Shown: positions 58,459 to 64,000 of the stretch, piece by piece
Layout of the letters: the number at the start of each line of letters is the position of its first letter
How positions within the stretch are numbered: position 1 is the first letter of the stretch
Assembly: GCA_027625915.1 (NCBI GenBank)
Contig: JANTQA010000063.1
Location: 4,049,501 to 4,113,500, forward strand
Direction: 5' to 3'
Source of the DNA: Anaeramoeba flamelloides
Lineage: Eukaryota > Metamonada > Anaeramoebidae
Length of the DNA: 64,000 nucleotides
Notes under the pieces: model-generated
The model's database searches: none
What the model was told of the DNA's origin: nothing
What the model saw: only the letters and a program-made list of their open reading frames with translations
Made by a program: the position numbers and the translations under genes

Positions 58459-61400
58459 ATGTCTTCTTCTGAAACGTCTTCCATTACTTCGTCGTCCTCT
58501 TCATCAACTGGTTTAGATAGCGACTCCTATGGACTTTCCACTTCAAGTTCCAGTTCAAGTTCTAGTTCAAGTATAAGCATTGGCTCTGATAGCGACAAGC
58601 ATAAAAAAAGAAAATCCAAACACAGACACAAACATAGACACAGACACAAACACAGACACAAACACAAACACAGACACAAGCACAGGCATGGACACAAATC
58701 AAAAAAACACAGAAGTAAACATCAGCCTAAGCGCAGCCACAAACATTTGAGCACAAAGAACAAAAGGTCCTCGAGTGCCACCAGAAAAAAAGACAAGTCC
58801 TCAAGAAGTCGCCGTAGTGATAAAAAAGTTTCAAAAAGATCGCAATCCGCAAGAAGAGTTAAGGCTGTAAAACTTGGCTCTTCTTCAAAAATTAAAAAGG
58901 ACAAATTGGCTCTTTTAATACCAAAGGATAATGACGAAAAAGAAGAAAAAGAAAAAAAAATCGAGAAAGAAAAACAAAAAAAAGAAAAAGAACAAAAGGA
59001 AAAAGAACAAAAGGAAAAAGAACAAAAAGAAAAAGAAAAAGAACAAAAAGAAAAAGAAAAAGAACAAAAAGAAAAAGAGCAGAAAGAAAAAGAACAAAAA
59101 GAAAAGGAAAAAAAAGAAAAGGAAAAAAAAGAAAAAGAGAAAAAAGAAAAAAAGAAAAAAGAGGATGAAAGAGAAATTAAAAAAGAAAAAAATAGAAATG
59201 ATAAAAAGAAAACAAAATCAAAAAGAAAACAATCTTCGTCTTCTCCCACATCGACTGAAACTTCGAGCGCTGATACTTCCTCTGTCTCTTCAAGCGAATC
59301 CGATGATCATAAAAAGATAAAGAAAAATACAAAAAAAAAGAAAATGTCTTCTTCGTCTTCAACAGACAATGTAGACAAGTCAAGTAAAAAATCATCAAAA
59401 AAAAAAAAAAAAGAAAAAGAAAATGGAAAAAAAAAAGAGAAGGAGAAAAAGAAAAACAACGAGATTGAAATAACCAAAGAATCAAAAAAATCAAAAGATA
59501 AAAAAAAGAAAAGACCATTTCAATATCACGAAACAGAGTTGCAAGAAGGAACAAAATTATTTCGTGAATGTGAAGAATGGGTTATTGAAGTTGGAAGGGA
59601 AGGAGCAGATCCAACAGAATTTGATAAAGTTCAAAATATTCAATACTTTTTTGACAAATTTTATGGAAATGGTAAGAATATTTGAATTTGTTTCCTTTTT
59701 ACTCTTTAGATTTAGATATTTATTTAGTCTTATCCAGATAAAAAAAAAAACCCTTTTAAAAGTGTGGTATAGATATACATGCGTACGCGATATACCTCAA
59801 AAGCCATTTTAAAAAAGTGATGACCTAAAATGTTTTTAATGAATTCCCTCAAAATAGGCCAAGAGAAGTTTTTTTACTGTTTTAAAGATCCTTTTCAAAA
59901 CTTTTTTGCTAAATCTTTTTAAAAAGGATGAAGCTATTTCCAAAAAAGTGTATCATTTTTTTTTTTCTTTCCATAGTATATTTTCTTTTAAAAGTGGATC
60001 TATGCCTAAATTGGCAATATCAAAGAAGTTTAATATTAATACTAATTTAATCAACACCTATTGGAATTATTTCAAAATATGTTCATTAAAATATTTCCCA
60101 AAAAAAAAAAAAAAAAAAATTCACACTTTTTTTGGAGAAAACAATGCACTAACAATTTCAATAAAAAATTCCTTGACAATATGATAGAGAAATTAACAGC
60201 TTTAAATAACAAAATATAGTTATAAGCTTTCCACCCAATTCTATTTGGAAATTTTGCCAAGATTAACCGTCTTTTGGGAAAACAAATTTTTTGATCAAAA
60301 AGTTATAAAAATAATCAATAGCAATTTTCAACACCTTGAAAAACATCATATAAAACCCAGATCAGAAAATTCATAATCTTTTTTATTTTTGAAATGTGTT
60401 ATCGTACTAACAAAAAAATTGGATTATTATAAAAGAACCAATTAATGATTGTAAACAATTTTTAGATATTTAAATAGTATTAATATGATAGAATTAAGTT
60501 TAATAAATATATTTTGAAAATAAAATCCCCCCCCTTTTTGAAAATAGTTTATCTCACATTCCATTTCTGTGATAAACTAATCAAAAACCATCAAAAAAAA
60601 ATTTCCAGCACATAAGATAAAACGAGTTAAAATATATTTTAAAAAATTATTGAATTTATCTTTTACTATTTGTTGAAAAATAAATTGAACAAAATTTTAT
60701 GGGAGATTTCCAAAAAAAATAGTTAAAAAATCCAAGCAAACTTTAAACCCATTACGAGTAAATCGGTTATATTATAATTTCTCCTTTTAGAGCCTACTTT
60801 AGAATTTATTTTAATTCTTAGGATATTTTTTTTTTCGTTTTTGTTTTTACAAAAGATTAATGAAAATTTTTTTCAATTTCTTTTTCAATTAACAGCATGA
60901 CAAGAATTAAACTGACGTACCAACAAATGTAATAAAAGTGCGATAAAAAAGACAATTTATCCGATATTCCAAACCTCTATCATGCATATTTTTTGAATTT
61001 ATTTTTTTACCTTTATCATATATGATAGAAATGTTATAAAGTCGTTCCAACCCTACTGTAATAATTTATAATAGATAGAGACTTGATTTTACATTTTCAA
61101 AAATATAACTTATAACAAAGCATAAATTGGTTCTGACGGGTTATATTAAACTATACAATTTTATAATAGAGGATCAAAATTTCTTGATTATAAATTTTTT
61201 GATTTTTGAATAATTATATTAAAATTAAGTTTAATAAAGATATTTTAAAATAAAATTGCCCCACTTTTTTGAAAGATAGAGAGATAGATATAAACAAATA
61301 AACTATTTTCCAGTTAAAGTAGTCCAGTTGTAATTGATGGAATTAGATGTTTTTAAAGGATATGAATGAATATTAGAAAAATAAATTTAATTTTGAAAAT

Positions 61401-63163
61401 TTCAAAATTGAATTCATTTTTTCACATTTTTCCACTTTTTACTTTTTTTCGATTTTTTATTGATACCTAATTCTTTTGCAATTATTTTTTTTGATTGCAA
61501 GATCTATAGTCACAAAGTAAAATTTTGTTATCCTAATGTGATTGAAATAGTGGAAATAATTGTAGAAAAATCTTATTGATTTGTTTTGGATTTACCAATT
61601 CAAGATCAAAATGAACCTTTTTGTTTTTCTCAATGGGTCTCTAACGCTTTTAGTTTTTCAATTTTTAAGAAAAATCTATTGATTTTTTAGTTTTATTTAA
61701 GATGAATACCAACTATTCTCTGGTGTTTATTATTCTACTTAATTCTTATTTGTTCTTGAATGGCCAATTATAAAAAATAATTGATATTTGTGAATTTTTT
61801 TGGATACTTTTTGACAGAAACAAAGTTTATATTAGGATATATTACGCGATTTTCGCTAAAGTGTAAAAAAAAAAATAAATAAAATAATTTATTTGAAATC
61901 TAAAATCGATTTTAATTATAAATTTGACAAATTCAGAACTCAAATAAAAAGTTTTTAATCAACTTTATTTTTTTCATTTTTCCGTCTTGTAAAAATTTTT
62001 TTAATAAATCAATTTTTTTTTTTTTGACACAGGATATTAAAAAAAAATATTTTATAATCTTTCGAATTTTTTTTTAAAATTGGTTTACTATTTGAAAAAA
62101 TCGTTTTAATTTTTCAATTTTATCGATTTTTTGTTGAATTTTCAACTGATCAAAAACAAACCATGAAGTTGTAGATGTTTTTATTCAAAAGTTTAAAATA
62201 GGAAATTCTCTAAAAAAGAAAAAAAAAAGTCGTTTCGTACAAAGCCCTTATTAATATATGATAGTACATTTTTTTGTAAATTGGATTTAGTTTGTTTTTG
62301 ATGAATAATTTATATATTCAAGTACACTCATTTTCTTTTCGTAAGTGCAAAGAAAAAGAAAAAGGAAAAAGGAAAAATAATTTTATTTTAAGGAAAAATA
62401 TAATAAATAATAGCCCAAGAAGTTGAAAAAACTGGAAAATCCATTTAGAACTCAAATTTTGTATCATCAAATATTGATATATTAACTCTAAATATTGAAA
62501 AACAACTATAAAGTTAATTGAAACAAAATTATTTTTTAAAAATTATTTTAATAAATATTAGAGTTTTATCAGAAAATTTCAAAAATCTCCCCTTTATTCC
62601 AAAAATTTATTTATAACGATAATCATTTTATTTACGATGATTTTTTTCTGAGAATTTCGCATAATGAAATTGATAAAAAAAATCAATTTTGTTCACTTTA
62701 ATAAAAAATTATTTAATATGAACCTATTACTCATTTCAAATTTAGAAATGAGAAGAATCTAATTTAGATTTTTAAAAAAATCCCAAGAAAAATTATAGGC
62801 AAATAACTCTCAAATAAAAGTTTTATGAACTATTTTAAATGATTTTTTTTTTTGAAATTATTTCTTATTCTTCGAACATTAATATCAATCATAAAGGAAT
62901 TAAGTATAAATATAATATATTTTGAAAGAATATCTAAATATGGATTTTATAAAAAGTAGTTTTCAGCAACTAATTTTTTGGCAAAAATAATAATAATAAT
63001 CTCAAACAAAAAATGATGATATTAAGGGAAAAAATTAAATTTACCAAAAATCTCCCAAACTGTATTTCCATTTAGTAGAAAAAAAAAAAATTATAACAAT
63101 TATTTAGTGATTGGATGATTTCTAACCAAATAATTTTATATCAATAAATTTCTATTCTTACTT

Positions 63164-63197
<34 letters not shown>

Positions 63198-64000
63198 ACA
63201 TTTGTAAATAGAATATATGTTAGTTGGTATTATTAACGAAATAAGTGGACATCATTTAGTTTTGGCACAGGAATTAGCAAATAAAAACGAAACAGAATTT
63301 CTTGTACTCATTATAAATGAAAATAAAAATCAATTATTAACAATTAAAAAAAAAGAATTAGATCTTAAATTTTATAGTTCCAATAAAACAGAAAAAGCTC
63401 TTAAAAAAATGTTTTTAAAATATGACAAAGAGGCAAAGGGGGAAGTGAAAATAGTTGATATGTAATATTTCTCTTTCTCATTTCCTTTTTTTATTACCTT
63501 TTCATTTTTCTTTTTTTTTGTTTTTCAATCTCAATTTTTTTTATCATCCTTTCTTTTTTTTTTTTTTTTTTTTTTTTTTTCTCTTTTCTTTTCTCTTTTC
63601 TCTTTCCTTTCCTTCCCCCTTCCCCCTTTTCCACATTCTTTTTTTTCACGTTTTTTTCCCTTCTTTCCTTTTTTTTATTACCTTTTCTTTTTTTTCACCT
63701 TCTTTTTTTTTTGTTTTTCTTTCTCAATTTTTTTTTCTTCTTCTTCTTTTTATTACCTTCTATATTCTTTACTTTCCTTTTATTTATTGTTATATTTCTT
63801 AATTACTCTTTATTCAATAATAAAACCATTTACAAACAAATTAAAATATTTTCTTAAATAATAATTAGGGATTATGAGGATGAAGAAAGTAGTATCCTTG
63901 AAATGGAAAATGCGACTGTTTGTTATTTTTTGTTAATTAAATTATATATAATTATTAAATTTTGATTCAAATTTCAATATTTTAATGCATTCATTTTATT
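58459..64000 (+). CDS. SR/His/Lys-Glu-rich nuclear-type protein, at least three exons, runs to the window edge
   Basis: Exon 1 is 58,459-59,671 (ATG start, donor G|GTAAGA). Exon 2 is 63,212-63,461 (acceptor GTAAATAG; donor T|GTAATA). Exon 3 starts at 63,869 (acceptor TAATTAG). All three junctions keep the frame: G+AA gives Glu, AT+G gives Met. Exon 1 opens with poly-Ser, then His-Lys/Arg repeats (KHRHKHRHRHKHRHK, nt 58,620-58,700), SR-like dipeptides (SSRSRRSDKKVSKRSQSARR) and a long KEKEQ tract (58,940-59,180). His-rich and SR segments often target proteins to nuclear speckles. The folded part begins at FQYHETELQEGTKLF, continues FFDKFYGN|E|YMLVGIINEI across the intron and ends IVD|M|DYEDEESSILEMENATV in exon 3, where the frame meets a TGA at 63,962-63,964 unless another intron intervenes. 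I do not recognise the folded part. If splicing were wrong, exon 1 alone would end at 59,685. Confidence 0.6.
59932..60549 (+). mobile_element. MITE 'AGGTATTTCC' family, copy E
   Basis: The left end AAGCTATTTCCAAAAAAGTG and right end CCCCTTTTTGAAAATAGTT before TA. TTCAAAATATGTTCATTAAA and AAGTTTAATAAATATATTTT are in the family positions. It resembles copy C most closely (shared TGAAATGTGTTATCGTA / TGAAATGTGTTTTCGTA block near the right third). Confidence 0.8.
61190..61276 (+). mobile_element. MITE 'AGGTATTTCC' family, right-end fragment F
   Basis: AAGTTTAATAAAGATATTTT followed by GCCCCACTTTTTTGAAAG is the family's right end; the left end is not seen within 700 bp upstream. Confidence 0.7.
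61303..61865 (+). repeat. Dispersed repeat, second family, copy 2
   Basis: Collinear with 27,695-28,260 through GATTGCAAGATCTATAGTCA, CAAGATCAAAATGAACCTTT, TTGTTTTTCTCAATGGG, AAAAATCTATTGATTTTTTA and CAACTATTCTCTGGTGTTTA. It starts about 25 bp after MITE fragment F. Confidence 0.65.
63462..63868 (+). other. Pyrimidine-rich 407-bp intron of the SR/His-rich gene
   Basis: Donor GTAATA after a coding-quality exon, then about 320 bp of almost pure C/T (63,470-63,790), then acceptor TAATTAG. An alternative reading is that the TAA at 63,463-63,465 ends the protein and the pyrimidine tract is 3' UTR. Confidence 0.5.

Larger units (their letters stand above)
59672..63211 (+). other. 3.5-kb phase-1 intron of the SR/His-rich gene
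   Basis: Donor GTAAGA and acceptor AAATAG. It holds MITE copy E (59,932-60,549), the right end of copy F (about 61,190-61,276), the second dispersed repeat family (61,303-61,865) and an (AT)n tract (63,167-63,195) just before the acceptor. The stretches 60,550-61,190 and 61,870-63,160 show no gene. Confidence 0.6.

Noticed and set aside
58722-59554. Long frames overlapping the SR/His-rich gene in other frames
   Set aside because: Repeat-driven shadows of the KEKEQ tract; the chosen frame has SR/His segments and a folded tail.

Overview
The window looks like nuclear DNA of an AT-rich, intron-bearing free-living protist. Coding DNA is moderately AT-rich and intergenic DNA extremely so. Proteins carry long Lys/Glu, Asn, Asp and Ser/Gln tracts, stop codons fit the standard code (TAA, TAG and TGA all end genes), and a large RCC1/BTB protein is present. 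This style recalls Anaeramoeba (Metamonada) or an amoebozoan; the assignment is inference from content, not from a search.

Left to right, seven protein-coding loci can be supported: (1) the 3' exon of a coiled-coil plus single-membrane-span protein (1.2-1.8 kb); (2) an STK11IP/LIP1-like leucine-rich-repeat protein split over 6.2-15.9 kb by a 5.76-kb intron full of transposon debris; (3) a muskelin homologue, a subunit of the CTLH/GID ubiquitin ligase (18.6-22.5 kb); (4) a probable Spt20 homologue, a SAGA subunit (30.4-33.2 kb); (5) a minus-strand mitochondrial-carrier-family protein (39.5-40.8 kb); (6) a giant protein of about 2,748 residues built from four tandem [RCC1-like region + paired BTB] units (48.7-56.9 kb); and (7) a three-exon (or longer) SR/His/Lys-Glu-rich nuclear-type protein (58.5 kb to the window edge). 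A 49-codon candidate gene lies at 16.56 kb and a class II tRNA-Ser(AGA) at 35.8 kb.

The rest is a graveyard of DNA transposons and LINEs. A roughly 600-bp TA-targeting MITE family ('AGGTATTTCC' ends) has five copies plus a fragment. One copy is split by a 1.9-kb LINE with target duplication, another by a Tc1/mariner-like element that carries a fresh-looking 114-bp hairpin. There are several foldback elements: 17.15-17.95 kb with 9-bp target duplications and a related empty site at 38.7 kb, 37.47-37.75 kb, 43.27-44.66 kb, and a 197-bp hairpin at 45.12 kb. The last two sit inside an imperfect palindrome of about 5.7 kb (42.1-47.86 kb). A Tc1/mariner transposase relic (10.1-10.76 kb) and a TTAA-ended MITE (5.40-5.97 kb) are also visible.

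The genes do not form an operon-like unit. Functionally they touch ubiquitin ligation (muskelin, and perhaps the BTB giant), chromatin/transcription (Spt20), RNA-processing-style nuclear bodies (SR/His-rich protein), LKB1/lysosome signalling (LIP1-like) and organelle transport (carrier). I saw no LTR element, viral gene, CRISPR array or rRNA.
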